Counted from the first letter of the stretch, positions 12,536 through 23,706 are shown. The stretch: DNA of 64,000 nt from Symsagittifera roscoffensis (GCF_963678635.1 NC_087070.1:25414007-25478006), one strand, 5' to 3'. A program made the numbers and translations. The notes: generated by a model not told the origin, from the sequence alone.

Positions 12536-12975
12536 AAAAATTGACAATTTGCAGATTACTGAGCTTATTAACCGATGCAAGCTTTTGAAACATCGATTTC
12601 GCGGCGTTTTTCCCACTAACTTAGCATTTAATACAATATTGAAACGCGACAAATTTTTCTTGATAGTGAACGCATCAAACTCAGACCAGCCAGGAACTCA
12701 TTGGTTACTGTTTGCTCAAGCTGGTGGTCAAATCTTTTTGCAGATCCTCTTGGACGAAGCCTACACAACTATCCTTATGTATACAAAAATATGAGACGTT
12801 CTATCCATGAGGGAAACCAAATACTGATGAATAAGCCAATCCAATCAGCTAACTCGGTCTTGCGCGAACTTAATTTATTTATGTTGCTCATGTTATAATT
12901 TCATCTAAATTTCCTATAGGTTTCAAGGTTTACGACCATGACATGATGCGTTTTGCTAGCCATATGATGTTATAA
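12519..12975 (+). pseudogene. Adenain-like cysteine protease (module A), broken
   Basis: The family is the adenovirus/Polinton maturation protease (Ulp1 fold), which trims capsid precursors. This copy keeps an ATG overlapping the capsid gene end, the NASNSDQPGTHW segment with the catalytic His, and the start of the DPLG region. One T is missing near 12738, which shifts the frame. The CG-LYC motif that holds the nucleophilic cysteine in the other copies here reads VLRELNLF, so the cysteine is lost as well. Confidence 0.7.
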
Positions 12976-13074
12976 CTTTGTGATACTGATGCATTTCTTT
13001 AATGATTTATAATTTGTTTTTTTTTTAAAAAAAAACAAGATTTATGGTTGCTAGAGCACTTGGCTCTGGCGTTA

Positions 13075-13740
13075 TCACAGGCTCCAAAAATCGTTTTTGG
13101 AATTTAAATTTTTTCCATTATAAATTAAACAAACAAAATTTGAATCAATCTCTAAACGACCATACCCACTCAAAATAATATCAGTATTTTTAGAAAACTC
13201 GGCGGCATTATCAACATTCAAAACATTAATGAAGCGTTCAATTGTTACATTAGTGAATAAATCAGTTTGAGTTTGAATGGATCGAGTTTGTGAAGCAAAG
13301 CAAACTTGTGGCAATCTTCTTCGTAGAGAAGCACCACCAATGTCAGTTGAGTTGTTAATAGAATTGTTGTAGTTGACACCAATTTTTTTATTTTTTCATC
13401 AGGGGTCCCGATCGGTGAAATTTACTGCAACCCAATATTACATGATTGAAAGATGAGAGTAGACAAGGTACAACGAAAATGGTTGAAGTCATCTTGTTCA
13501 CTACGTCGACACAATCTTTTGTTACTTCGATGAGAACATGGATGTGGGGAGAGGCATTGTCGAGCAATTGGGCGCAATAATCGTTGTGAATTGAATGGGC
13601 TGCAAATGCAAAATTTGTGTTTAGAGTGAGTTGTGAGGTGTCAAGTTCATTGTTCAGAATAAAAAATTTTTAGAACTTTCGAATTTTTTTTAAAAAATCA
13701 GGCGACTGCTCATACATTGCTTCAACCAATCTGCTGGTTA
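13075..13740 (-). pseudogene. Unknown minus-strand gene of the capsid module (module A)
   Basis: This is a conserved but broken minus-strand gene present in all modules. Its best preserved part is the C-terminus: LPQVCFASQTRSIQTQTDLF, then TNVTIERFINVLN, NAAEFSK, ILSGYGRLEIDS. The N-terminal part reads MSSRLN and an IHVLIEVTKDCVDVV-like hydrophobic stretch in another frame. I do not recognise the family. It converges with the protease gene. Confidence 0.45.
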
Positions 13741-13799
13741 AATCAAATTATTCAGGCAACATCAAATTTTTCTGTTTCAGGCAACTCTACACCCTTTAT

Positions 13800-14294
13800 G
13801 GTTCGAGTATTCATCATCCGCCTCGTTTTCATCACCATTTTCAGCACATTTTTTTTCGGGACGGACTGATCGGTTTGACGTGTATCGTCTTTTATGATGT
13901 TTATCATTTACAGTTGAGGAGGATGAGGAGGAGGAAGATAAATTCTTTTCACCAGTTTGCTTTTTTTAACCATTTTTTTAATCTTTGGACAATTATCTGC
14001 CAAACAATCAAATTCTCTTGTCGTTAAGGTCACTGCTTGACAACACTTAAAAACACCGTCTTCATTCTTTTTATACAACTTAACTGTGATAAATGTACCA
14101 GTTTAGTCAAAAGTTTCCGTTCCAGCTCGTACAATGCGTTTTTCTCCCGAAGATATATCTTGAAAATCATCGTAAAAGTCTGTATCATTTTCTAGCGACG
14201 AGTACATAGGGGTGGTGGTAACGTTAGTGACTGATTGTTTCAACTGTTTTATGAGAAAGTAAAATGAATAATGAATTGGATAGAAGATAAACAA
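13800..14294 (-). pseudogene. Small minus-strand protein, PC4-like pattern with basic tail (module A)
   Basis: The core reads FYDDFQDISSGEKRIVRAG and, after a stop at about 14103, TYITVKLYKK-like and AVTLTTREF-like segments. The tail is rich in Ser, Lys and Arg (KRRYTSKRSV type). The order (basic strand, ITVKLY strand, LT.REF.. helix) recalls the transcriptional coactivator PC4/p15 single-stranded DNA-binding fold, but this is only pattern similarity. Homologues lie at 27313-27827, 32700-33207 and 61370-61872. Confidence 0.4.
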
Positions 14295-14732
14295 ATCTCT
14301 ATTTTAAACCTAAGCTCCAAGAGGGAACATCCAATTAATTTTAGTGGTTAGAAATTTATGAGGCATATAAACTTTTATTACACGTGCCATTATTGTCTGG
14401 CACTCCTTGAGTAGCCTGTAAATCAGCATATACGTTCACGTCGGTACACGTGTAATTCCTTTGATGTGGTCAGCTGCATGCCTGAATGTCTAGGAGGCAT
14501 ATAAAACAGGATTAAGGTTTTTCTTTGAAGTATACTTATTCCTACCTAACTGGAGGGTTAGAATAATACTTTTCAAAAATTTTAATCTGATTGCCAGCCG
14601 CACATGCAGCCGCACCTTTCTCACCCACACATTACTCTAGCTTTTGCATAAATCTGAGTTGGTTTCTTTCTCTCAATTCTTTTTAAATTTTCGATCAGAA
14701 GCTTAGTTTGTCAAAATAATTCTAAACTTAAA
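14295..14732. other. Intergenic region between divergent genes (module A)
   Basis: No ORF. It is conserved in all modules and carries CACACGTGTA-type sequence (ACGTTCACGTCGGTACACGTG at about 14432-14452) and GGAGGCATATAAAACAGG (14491-14508) with a TATAAAA box. A promoter firing right towards the 14733 gene is likely, and perhaps one to the left (GAGGCATATAAAC at 14359). Confidence 0.4.
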
Positions 14733-15014
14733 ATGACCGCTCCTCTACAAATCATTTTCATCTCAGATAATGACAGTACAAAAATCGTCCAAAGTTATAC
14801 GAGAGAATCAGTTGCCATTGTGCAGCAGCAGAGAGAGAGGCTAGCATCCTCTCCATTCAACGACCTCGCCGCCAATCAACAATGGCAAGAGTGGTCAACG
14901 AAGAGTCATATAATGCTGCCCAACTATGTGCTCGATCACATTGACCTTCTTCGCCAGGAGCGTAAGCGGATGTATGAAAGCCCTACAATCCATCAATCCT
15001 ACCCGGCTCTCGAT
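14733..15014 (+). pseudogene. Small capsid-module protein, truncated by a gypsy remnant (module A)
   Basis: It starts ATG at 14733 (MTAPLQIIFISDND) and contains QQQRERLASSPFNDLAANQQ and MLPNYVLDHIDLLRQERKRM, conserved in modules B-D. After PTIHQSYPALD the similarity to the other modules stops at about 15014 and Ty3/gypsy sequence begins. It is predicted helical and charged. I do not recognise the family. Confidence 0.6.
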
Positions 15015-15119
15015 CAGTCTCCAAGATATGGTGGCAAAAAAATAGCGCACCTGATTGGTGAAGGACACATATCAAGTTGCAAGCCTGTTCGGAGAAAAAT
15101 TTCGTGTCTCCAATCGTAA

Positions 15120-15497
15120 TCCCAGAACGAAAAGCGGGAGATTTCTATTTTACTACATTGGACTTCACGTATGCATACGGACAAGCAGCATTAGATAAAA
15201 AACCGGTAAACTGTGCAATTTTTCATTACTAGGGGAAAATCGATGGGAACTTGTCGCTTCAAGAACTGGTTTTATGGGCTTACTTCAATGCTGACGGAAT
15301 TTCAGAAAATTATAAAAAACCTACTCACCGAATTTCTTCAAGCGAACGCTTTCATAGACAACATACTCGTCGTGTCTAAGGGAGCTAAAATCGAACCCAC
15401 GCATAATTGGATAAAACTCATAAAAAAACTTGATGTATCGAATGCCTTACCAAAGCTACGGAATTGTGAATTTGCGAAAACGAATGTGAATGGCTAG
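15120..15497 (+). pseudogene. Gypsy reverse transcriptase fragment
   Basis: Starts inside the RT palm: ILLHWTSR-like motif A debris, then FKNWFYGLTSMLTEFQKIIK and NAFIDNILVVSKG, which correspond to the primer-grip and catalytic-box region of Ty3-type RT. The second catalytic aspartate of the usual IDD is Asn here (IDN). Several stops occur before 15213. Confidence 0.65.
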
Positions 15498-15739
15498 GCT
15501 TTAAAATCGGGAAAGTATTTACACCGCTGGTTCGAAAAACCCAAGCGGTCGAAGATCTAAATCCCCTCAATTCTAGAAAACAGTTAAAGTGACTAATGGG
15601 ATCCTTACACAGCCTACAAAATTTTTTACCGAACCTAGCAGAAGTTAGTTCTTCACTTCGACCGTTGTAGAGCCTAAATAATGATTCCATCTGGACGCCG
15701 GCATGCGACAACGCGTTTCAACATCTAAAATGGCTGGTT

Positions 15740-16010
15740 AAGACTCTTGTGGAAATCAAAATTTTTGATATATACCGGGTAACTCCCATAGTATGCGGCG
15801 CTAGTCACGTTGGTTTGAGGGCCGTGTTAGAGCAGTACGGTTCGAATGGGTGGCACCCAATATCATTTACTTCAAGATACCTCATCCCGGCAATGAAAAA
15901 AATGCTCAACGAAGGAACTCGAACTACTAGCTGCAGTGTGCGCAACCGAACATTCTCGCAATTACGTTTACGGTCGATACTTTACAATCATATCGGATCT
16001 TAAAGCATTA
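15740..16010 (+). pseudogene. Gypsy RNase H fragment
   Basis: VTPIVCGASHVGLRAVLEQ followed by GWHPISFTSRYLIPAM and a frameshifted ELELLAAVCATEHSR-like segment (near 15915-15958) follow the RNase HI pattern of Ty3 pol (TDAS..G.GAVL.Q, SRxL). The first catalytic Asp of the usual TDAS is Gly here. Confidence 0.65.
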
Positions 16011-16829
16011 TTAACCATGTTAAACTCGTCCCCATAGGGAAGTAAGTTATTTTTCAGCAAATTAACTCGCTGATAAGATCGCTTAATACCTGACAATTTT
16101 AACGTAGGACATTGCCAAGGGTCAATAATGGGTATGGCCGATAACTTATCACGTTTTCCCTCAGCGGCGTTATCGGAAACATGTCATCATGACGAAAATT
16201 TTACAGTAGCTAGAATACGGATGATTAATGAGGCATTATTTCCTCGGGACCAGTTAAATCCTAGGGGTCAAACAGTGAACAAAATTCAAAAAATACCGGC
16301 GGTAGAGGGCGTCCGAACATGCGTTGGATCACGCAAGAGATTCATATTCAATAGCAATCAGAAAAAAAATTGAATATGCAGTTCCAAAACTGACGCAAAA
16401 ACTCACAAGAGGGCGTGGTTGCATGCAACCGACAGAAAGCCAACCAGAGGCGAGATATTTGCATACTGAGGGATATCTACAAACATAGTTCAACGCAAGT
16501 AAGATGTTGTTCGTGTCAGCTTTGTAGATGCTCAATTAAACATAGTTCAAAACCCTCAGTTGTCAAAATTTCAACTCACAACTCGCCAGCAAAATCCGGT
16601 CCGAAAACCTCAACAATTGTAAATACATCAACCCAATCTGGAAATGCAAATTCAAATGTTGTCTTAAATCGTGGACTGAATCAACCTCCCAGCCTCAGCT
16701 CAGAGTCCGATATTGAAGTAAGAACCCCCGAAACGTTTTAGCCCCAAACAAACACTTCAAAAAACATTTCGAAAAGTAACAGCCCAAAAGAAACATCAAT
16801 TCCCGTGTCTCTTCTAACCCCTTGTAATT

Positions 16830-17470
16830 AATGAAAAATGGGTCTACTCGATTGTCCCCACGGGTTGCAAAATTGTGAAGAAGCTCGAATTCCCGGAATT
16901 GTTGAATCATAAGCTTGTGGGGGCCAATCTCGAAAAGGACCCGATATTGAAGAACATCAGAGACGCGATCAGACACAGAAACCCAATCGCAAAGGAAGTT
17001 GTCACCCGGCTCGGGCAGTACTACGCACAGCACTACAACGACTTCTCATTACGAGAAAACTGCTTCTGGATGAACGGCCGGCTGGCGATCCCGAAGTATT
17101 TGGCTAGGTCAGTTCCAAACAGATTGCATCACATCCACCACGGGCGGGACAAGATTTTCGCCGCGGCGAAAGATGTATGGATTCCACTGATGCACTGAGA
17201 CCTCTCAGCTATCGTAAAGTTAAAATTTTGCAAATACTGCTTGGAAGCAGGTAAAAATCTTGAACCTCATATACCAAAAGGAGAATTAGGTACAACAAAC
17301 AAACCGAAGAAACCGAACGATTTGGCTCAACTGGATTTTTATGGCCCAGTAAATTTAAAAACAAAGGGCGAATGAAATATGTCTTAGTAGCGGGGGACGC
17401 ATTTTCACATCGGCCTTCGGCTCACGTCTGTTCAAGTCTCACTTCAAAAATGTACTAAACTTCCTAAGGA
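16830..17470 (+). pseudogene. Gypsy integrase fragment
   Basis: The open part (16875-17198) ends in RLHHIHHGRDKIFAAAKDVW, the HHCC-type N-terminal zinc finger. It continues past a stop with FCKYC and AQLDFYGPV, the start of the DDE core with the first aspartate. The second part of the core is lost in frameshifts around 17400. Between 16128 and 16740 there are only low-complexity linker ORFs. Confidence 0.65.
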
Positions 17471-18033
17471 ATTATATAGAAACACATGGGCACCCCAATG
17501 ATACTACATATCAACCAAACGTCCGGAAGAATTGAACTCAAAATTCCATTGAAAGAATTGAACTCAAAAAATCTCCGGCCACGGTTATGGTCGAAAGAAC
17601 CATCGGTTCAAAAAAAATTATATCGTCACGTACATACGGTAAGACGGAAATCAAAATTTAAAGAAAATGATAGCAAGGGCGTTAAGCGCATTACGTTTTG
17701 TACCGCATTCCTTAATTAAAATAACACCGTTTGAGGCACATCGTGGAAGAGCGGCTTAAACTGTAATCCGAAACCTCAAGAAAAAGCCGTCACTGAAAAA
17801 TCTAGATTGGACGAATGTAATTATTCAAAACCTACAATGTTTAGAAGAGGCAAGTGGACGCCCTGAAGTTGAGTTGAATCTGAACTGAGAGAAGCGCAGT
17901 GATTTAGTGTATGCCACACAGAATCGTAGAGCTCCTCGAGTTCTGGACGAGCATGAACTGACGGAGGCGGATGTAGAGCTGACTCACTCAAACGCACCAT
18001 CGTGGATGAAACGACACAAGACCAGTACCATCT

Positions 18034-18710
18034 GTGGTATACCAGCGGACTAGAGTCACAGACCCGAAGGACCCACGGAAGAATAAACGTTTGTCTACTA
18101 AAATCGAAAAAATAGCACCACATACGATTCAAATGAAAATAGGATCCCTACTAAGACAAAGCGGTGTTTCATTTGAATCGGAAGCAGAGGAGAATCAAGC
18201 GGTAACGGTAGCGGGACAAGGCCCCAATTCAACGAGCACCCCAGGACCGAGTACGGGAATTCCCGAAAAGAGTCCAAACCGGCGTTGAAAGATAGCATGC
18301 TACCGACGGGAGCAGAACAGCCGAAACGCAAGACGCAGAAAAAACGGGTGTCGAGTGGGACCGAAGAGCGCGAGAGAAAGAAAATAATACGGCGAGCTAT
18401 CGATACAAGCAGCGACGAGTACAGCGAAGACGAGATCCAACGAGCGGAAGTCACGGGCGGAGCAAAACCGATGAGTGAGATAACGGCGGGCGAAGAAAGT
18501 AGGAAGAACTACATGACCGAATCCTCGGGAAACGAGCAAGGTACATCGGAACCGACTGTTCGAGCAAAAAGAAACCGGGGAAGCCACGCGACTTTCTACG
18601 AGGCAGCGAAGAGGGGTCAGCAAGATGGGTGGCGTAAGGATCAATTTAAATTATCGGAAGTAGCGAAAGATCTCGTCAAGAGGGAAGACAGGGACAGGGC
18701 CGGCAGCTAA
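18034..18710 (+). pseudogene. Charged C-terminal ORFs of the gypsy remnant, function unknown
   Basis: Two frames (18034-18288, then 18285-18710, overlapping by four bases) encode a polar Lys/Glu/Ser-rich protein with no recognised domain. They follow integrase debris, so they may be the tail of the element's pol or an extra ORF. Bases 17480-18030 show only short open frames. Confidence 0.35.
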
Positions 18711-18837
18711 AGCCGAAAAACTCAAAACTATTTTTGTTTCATAAAACTAAAATTAAATTAAATTTACGCAGGGATACTATGTACCAATCAGGTTCTGGTT
18801 ATAATAAATTTACAATTTACAATTTTTGTGGTTGCCT

Positions 18838-19650
18838 CTATGTCATATGGACTTGTTTGAGTTTTTTAAAGTCTTTGGTTCCGTCTGGGGACCTGCTGTT
18901 GATGATTTTATGATCGCTCTGATGTCTGGCGCACACTGAAACAAAAGAGGGCAGTTTATTAGTTATTTTGGACAATAAAATTGCCTTTGAAACCCCAAAG
19001 ACCCCAATGACCCTGCCCAAAATGAAAAGACCCCTCTCTTAGGACACCCGACGGACAAAATACTTTAGTATTTATTCTCGCGCGGTGGTAAAATTTAATC
19101 CCTTCCAAGTTTTCTCACTGTTCAACTAAATAAATTTCAGCCCTCAATAAAAAAAACTGACCTGCTTGTGAAGGACGAAGGAAGTGACAAATAACTAGAG
19201 GTTTAAGAAGGTAAGGAGGAATTGATAAAAATAGATAAAGTAACATATAAAAAATAAGAAAGAAATAAATTAAAAACGGAATGTTGACAGGAGTACGGAT
19301 AGCGTAGCAGAGGAAGGGTTTACGGCCACATCCGACCAAGGGACATGAAGAATACTGACTAGACGTTCCATTTGAAATCTGAAGCGCCACTCAGTACTCT
19401 CGAATCCCGCACCCAGAGACTCGAACAGCCAGAAGTTCTCCATGCTCCTCACATCAACACATACATATTCAAATATGCCCTCGTTTTTCTCATAAGCAAC
19501 CTGAATGTAATGCAGCTTAAAATTCATTGCAGTGGTGGCCGGGGTAAACTCCACGGTCTTATCAAAGATGGTTTTGCCTTCGTGAGTTCCAGGTCCCACA
19601 TAAAGCAAATCAATGGGTGACTCGTGGAGACCACCAAGGGGAATATCCAT
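18838..19650 (-). other. Hypothetical minus-strand ORFs, possibly one broken gene
   Basis: A 126-aa frame starts MDIPLGGLHESPIDLLYVG (from 19650 down) and a second 60-aa frame lies at 18838-19020. The first looks like normal protein composition (VEFTPATTAMNF, FEYVCVDVRSMENFWLF) and is preceded on its strand by CATGTGTTTAG, which could be a splice acceptor. I do not recognise the family and cannot tell whether the two pieces belong together. Confidence 0.3.
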
Positions 19651-19767
19651 CTAAACACATGAAAATAGGTTGAAATCATTAGTTAGAAATCCTTTAAACT
19701 ACATTTCATTAATAAAGTCTCATTAATATCCGTTTATAACAATTATAAACAGTCAAACATTTGATGT

Positions 19768-20169
19768 GAAAATGTCTTCTATAGAAGATAAAGACATGTT
19801 GATGAAAAACAAACTCAGCAAATTGAGTTTATTAGGAAATTGGCATACTGAAGATATTGATAGTGAACGATTTAAATTCTCTGTTTTTTCAACTGGTTCT
19901 TGGTCAAAAATATGCACTTTCACAATCGGCATATAGTGTTTATTTCTCGGTGGGGAAAAGTGGCAAATCATACGTTCAAGGAATACGAGCAAAGTTGTAA
20001 AGAACAATTTCATTTGAGCGAGTTATTGCAAATAACCTGGTGCATTTTTGCGAAGCAGAAATATGGAAAAGCGACCGATTTATTGATTGTTACTTATGAA
20101 AATGTTTTTGATTACTCGTATGATTTTGAGTCATTTCTGATTGAGAAAGGAGTGGGAAGAAAAATTTGA
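19768..20169 (+). pseudogene. Unknown ORF at the left end of the adintovirus/Polinton-like core
   Basis: A frame from ATG near 19771 (MSSIEDKDMLMKNKLSKL) runs to a stop near 19932, and a second frame continues to 20169 (EYEQSCKEQFHLSELLQITW, then NVFDYSYDFESFLIEKG). One frameshift would join them. No family recognised. It is in the same direction as the ATPase and integrase. Confidence 0.35.
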
Positions 20170-20399
20170 TTTTGTTTCAATAAACTTTCGAAATACCGAA
20201 AACTACCAGTGTTTTACTTAAATATATATCAAAGAGATATAGGAGTGAGTAAGTGGTATCTAGAAGGTTACTTTCATTTCCACTGGTTTTAAATTCAGCA
20301 GGTTGGAGAAATGTTGGAAAAAATAAAAAAAGAAATTGGAAAAACGTATAGTTACTTCAAAAGACTTGGAAATTATTCATGAAGACTTTATTACTTTGA

Positions 20400-21180
20400 A
20401 AAAACCTATCCGGAAAATACCAACCGTCGAAATTATTTCTTAGCTGCATGTTCACTGTTCTTCATCTCAACTACTAATGATATAAATTACGATGTTGCTA
20501 TCAAGTTGACACCCTATGGGGGTCTGATCGGTATAGACAATTCTTCTTTGATAAATATTTAAATAATTCGAAAATTTTACGAATGCATGCTATTTTACAC
20601 GATTCCGCCGGTTTTGTCCGTGAAGTTCATAACACTGGTCCCACAAACTGCTATGTTTAACCATGGAAATGCAACAACATTCTGATTGATCACTTGAGTG
20701 GACTTACGTTTTGTTTGTATATCAAACTGAAGAAACCGAAACTGAAGAAAACACATTTATAGTAAAAGACTAAGCTATAACCACTTCCGACTACAGTGAT
20801 TCCCTAATTTTTCTACCTCCACTTAATTTCAATTCTCTTCCAAAATCTGAACAAAAAGCCTACAACTGGCTGACAATTATTTGCACGGACTTCATTGGGA
20901 TAGCGGTGATTATTTATACCTAAATTTGAACCAAATCATTCAATATTTTGTCTTAAGAAACCCCAATGCTATATTCTAGGCCAAAGGAAAAGAAAAATCT
21001 GACTTTTTATCCAAATACTTAGACCGCAAAGTTGTGAATCTTGACGATTTGGGCTGTCCACGAGTCGAAAAATTATATTTCAAGAATTTTGTGAATTGTA
21101 ATAAACAAATACCGCACCATAACTCTAAAAATCATTGTGCAGTAAAAAAAGTCGAAAGCGTTCTATGATTGGTTGAAAAT
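20400..21180 (+). pseudogene. Replication-region debris, possible polymerase/exonuclease fragments
   Basis: Fragments read FFDKYLNNSKILRMHAILHD then SAGF, resembling the exonuclease I neighbourhood of protein-primed family B polymerase (HNSGGFD-like, aspartate replaced). A second group reads EQKAYNWLT and, near 20985-21150, KGKEKSDFLSKYLDRKVVNL then DDLGCPR with a Cys/His-rich end (HHNSKNHCAVKKV). I associate the second pattern with a short ORF in invertebrate adintovirus-like elements, from memory and with low certainty. Many stops. Confidence 0.35.
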
Positions 21181-21642
21181 TGAGTGTCAACAACGAGCGT
21201 CAGGAGAAAATGGAGACATACATATCTCCAAATTCAGTTCTTTGTGCTTGGATGACTTCAGAAAGTAACATAAAGATTTCATGGACCAGGATTGAACGCA
21301 TTGATTGTAGAGGCCAAGTAGTTAAACGAAAAGAACAAGTTACACTTTCTGAAGAAGAGTTGTGCACTATGATGAGGTTCTTCCCCGTGATTGACCAATT
21401 CATCTACTTTTAACGATTCAAATACATCAGTAATGTTACCCAGCAAGCGCGTTCTTTTTCTTCCCAAGCTAGTCTTAGCGCCCAAACGTCAACCAGGAGT
21501 TCAAATGGATCTAACCAGCAGTGAATTACCCAATGAGATTCAATTAATAATATTAGAAGATTCTGTGAAGAAAATTGTGTATCATGCCAAAACTGATCAT
21601 GTCCCAGCCAATTATGTTTTGGAAATGCACTATGTTTTTTGA
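21180..21642 (+). other. Two short ORFs of unknown function in the adintovirus-like core
   Basis: Frames 21180-21413 (ends TMMRFFPVIDQFIYF) and 21391-21642 (PKLVLAPKRQPGVQMDLTSS) overlap by 23 bases. The first has no in-frame ATG at its left end. Both have plausible protein composition, but no family is recognised. They may be one frameshifted gene. Confidence 0.3.
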
Positions 21643-21747
21643 TGATGATAATAAACCTAGTGTCTATACAGTTTATACAATTTTTACTGCTCAGATGCTT
21701 AATTAAATTTTTTTTATGTAAATTATTTTCATTCTACAAGTTCGAGA

Positions 21748-22053
21748 GTGAGAGAAAGCGGTAGTGAAATTGAATTGAATGACACAAAAGTTGACGAGAC
21801 TGATGGAACTATAGTTACCGATTTTGTGAATGACGAAAATAATACGGAGAAAAAATCATGGAAATTTTGCAATAATGTGACTGTACCACGCTCTGAAGTA
21901 GTTTTCATGTCACAAATTGTGTTAATTCTGATTTTATTGGCTTTTTGTATTTTTAAACTTTCATTAACGCAGTTAACCTGTAAAAAACCTCATGTTTGGT
22001 TCTCAAAATTATCGGGTTCATTTGGTTATGTATTACCAAATCCAAGAGTATGA
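21748..22053 (+). CDS. Small single-pass membrane protein of adintovirus/Polinton-like element
   Basis: About 100 residues, intact. The N-terminal half is acidic and polar. A hydrophobic segment at about residues 55-76 (FMSQIVLILILLAFCIFKLS) forms one membrane span, followed by a short tail ending GSFGYVLPNPRV. The pattern 'R-x-E-V-x-F-M-x-Q, span, LP-N-P' followed directly by the packaging ATPase is one I know from adintovirus-like elements. Its stop TGA overlaps the ATPase ATG (ATGA), so the two are translationally linked. Confidence 0.6.
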   Translation: MRESGSEIELNDTKVDETDGTIVTDFVNDENNTEKKSWKFCNNVTVPRSEVVFMSQIVLILILLAFCIFKLSLTQLTCKKPHVWFSKLSGSFGYVLPNPRV

Positions 22054-22751
22054 ATAAAGTTATTGATACATCTACGAGACTTTTTTTGGCCATCGTGGGC
22101 CCCTCGGTTTCTGGAAAAACAGAGCTAATATTCGAATTGTTGAAAAGAAAAACATTTTATCCCAAATTTCAAAGAGCCATACACTTTTACAAAGAAATTC
22201 AGCCTATTTTTAGTGAAAAATCCAAAACCCACAGCATTGATCTAACGTTCATAAAACTCAATGGCTTTGACAATTTGCGAAACCTTGAAAACATTCTTCT
22301 AGTTTTTGATGATTCATGTGAAGAAATCTACAACGATAAAGCAGGAAGACACCGAGGACTAGATGTAATATATGTTACACATAACTTGTTACAACAAAGC
22401 AGATGGTCTCGAACAATTGATTTAAATACATCACACATCATTCTGTTCAAATCACCACGTGATATTCAGCAACTTGATCATCTTGGAAGACAATTGAGCA
22501 ACACAACATTTTTGAGAAATTGTTATCAGCTCGCTACAAAAGACACATACGGTCATCTTTTAATCGACATGGATCCGCGTACATCCGATTTTTTGAGATA
22601 TTGTTCAAACATTACACCACCTGGTCCCTCAATTTTCTACTTACCAACAAATCAGGCCGAGGTTACACCTCTCACAAATGAACGCGAAAAAATTATCTAC
22701 TCTGCAGCACAGGAAACAATTGAACCCCAGCCAGCTCCGAAGCTTCATTAG
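22050..22751 (+). CDS. FtsK/HerA-type genome-packaging ATPase, intact
   Basis: 233 residues starting at ATG 22050, which overlaps the stop of the membrane-protein gene; the frame is open further left but no better start is needed. Walker A is GPSVSGKTEL (about residues 17-26), Walker B is ILLVFDDSCEE (about 82-92), followed by RHRGLDVIYVTHN (sensor-like) and LFKSPRDIQQLDHLGRQLS. These are the signatures of the packaging ATPases of Polintons, adintoviruses and relatives, which drive DNA into the capsid. Unlike most neighbours it has no stop or frameshift. Alternative: a diverged helicase, less likely. Confidence 0.8.
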   Translation: MNKVIDTSTRLFLAIVGPSVSGKTELIFELLKRKTFYPKFQRAIHFYKEIQPIFSEKSKTHSIDLTFIKLNGFDNLRNLENILLVFDDSCEEIYNDKAGRHRGLDVIYVTHNLLQQSRWSRTIDLNTSHIILFKSPRDIQQLDHLGRQLSNTTFLRNCYQLATKDTYGHLLIDMDPRTSDFLRYCSNITPPGPSIFYLPTNQAEVTPLTNEREKIIYSAAQETIEPQPAPKLH

Positions 22752-22962
22752 AAAAACAACAAGTCCTCAAGTTATTTCAGTTATACGTGAATGTTTGCTC
22801 AATGTAGTCAATAGCAATGTATCTGTTAATATTGCAAAAATTGAAAATTTTGAAGTGGCATACAAACTTTTAATCAGCCCAACAACAAAACTTGAACGAA
22901 AACGAGCAATTATTCTAACGAAACAAAGTTTCAACTTGATCAGACTGATACTTTACTTCTGA
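22678..22962 (+). CDS. Small basic protein overlapping the ATPase end
   Basis: 94 residues; the frame begins inside the last 74 bases of the ATPase gene. The middle reads VIRECLLNVVNSNVSVNIAK and LERKRAIILTKQSFNLI. In adintovirus-like elements a small protein with the pattern ECLLNVL-N-G...KRK is common, in my recollection, but its role is not known to me. Confidence 0.45.
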   Translation: MNAKKLSTLQHRKQLNPSQLRSFIRKTTSPQVISVIRECLLNVVNSNVSVNIAKIENFEVAYKLLISPTTKLERKRAIILTKQSFNLIRLILYF

Positions 22963-23115
22963 TACAGATACTTATCGTCAGCATAAAATATCGCAGCAGA
23001 AGAGTTCGTTTTAATTCCAAAGCATGCATATATCCGTGAGCAGCCGTATGCATCACAAGCGCTACTTCACAGTTCAATTAAACACAAAAAGCCCCAGTAA
23101 TCTTACTTTAACCGC

Positions 23116-23706
23116 ATGAGACCTCTAATACCCGCAAAGCAAAACTCAATAACGACTGAAACTCTTCCACTACCCCTTCCATCAACCCCTCCCTCAACGC
23201 CTCTTGTTGACCCTGGGGAACAATCAACAGGGCTTCTTACAGAAGATGAGACTAATCAATATCTGGAAGGTGCGGAGGAAGAGGAGAAGCGGATTGTGGA
23301 TGAGAAGGAGCGAAAGGATAATAAAATAGACTATGAACGCATTCTATTACAATTGCAAATAATGGAGGATAAAAAATTCACGAGAGCTAAAAATATCCCG
23401 GAGGTTATCAAAACCTCAACTTGAGTCTCAATAAACGCCATGGATGAAACAATTTTTGTTGACAATGTACCAACCGGTCTCAAAGCAGCATCGTTTTTGT
23501 ACGTTATACAACAGCAAACTAAAATACTCCACAATCCTGCTTACATTATGATTTTATCCGCTCTCGAACTTATCGAAGAGACTGTTATTAACAAGTATGC
23601 CAAACACGCGGTTCAGTCAAAGATTAAAGATCAGGCTCAACGAAGAACCAAAAGTCCCACCAAATCTCCGTCAACCTCGGGCGAAACAAAAACCCCCCGA
23701 CAGTAG
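23116..23706 (+). pseudogene. Charged coiled-coil-like protein, interrupted
   Basis: One frame runs through 23116-23424 (Pro-rich start, then LEGAEEEEKRIVDEKERKD, helical) and stops at TGA 23422-23424. It resumes in the same phase at 23440 (VDNVPTGLKAASFLYVIQQQ) to 23706, with a Lys/Ser/Thr-rich tail. The whole may be one protein of about 195 residues with a nonsense codon. No family recognised. Bases 22963-23115 show nothing. Confidence 0.4.

Larger units (their letters stand above)
15015..18720 (+). mobile_element. Decayed Ty3/gypsy LTR retrotransposon remnant inside module A
   Basis: Pieces follow in pol order: reverse transcriptase (about 15120-15500; FIDNILVVSKG is the YxDD-box region with its aspartate altered), RNase H (about 15740-16010; GASHVGLRAVLEQ, PISFTSRYL), an ADNLSRFPS link (16134), an integrase zinc finger and core (about 16830-17470; HHIHHGRDK, then FCKYC, NDLAQLDFYGP and FSHRPSAH), and a charged tail (18034-18710). 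Many stops and frameshifts are present. I find no LTR pair. The left edge is where the capsid-module protein stops being alike; the right edge is a guess. Confidence 0.75.
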
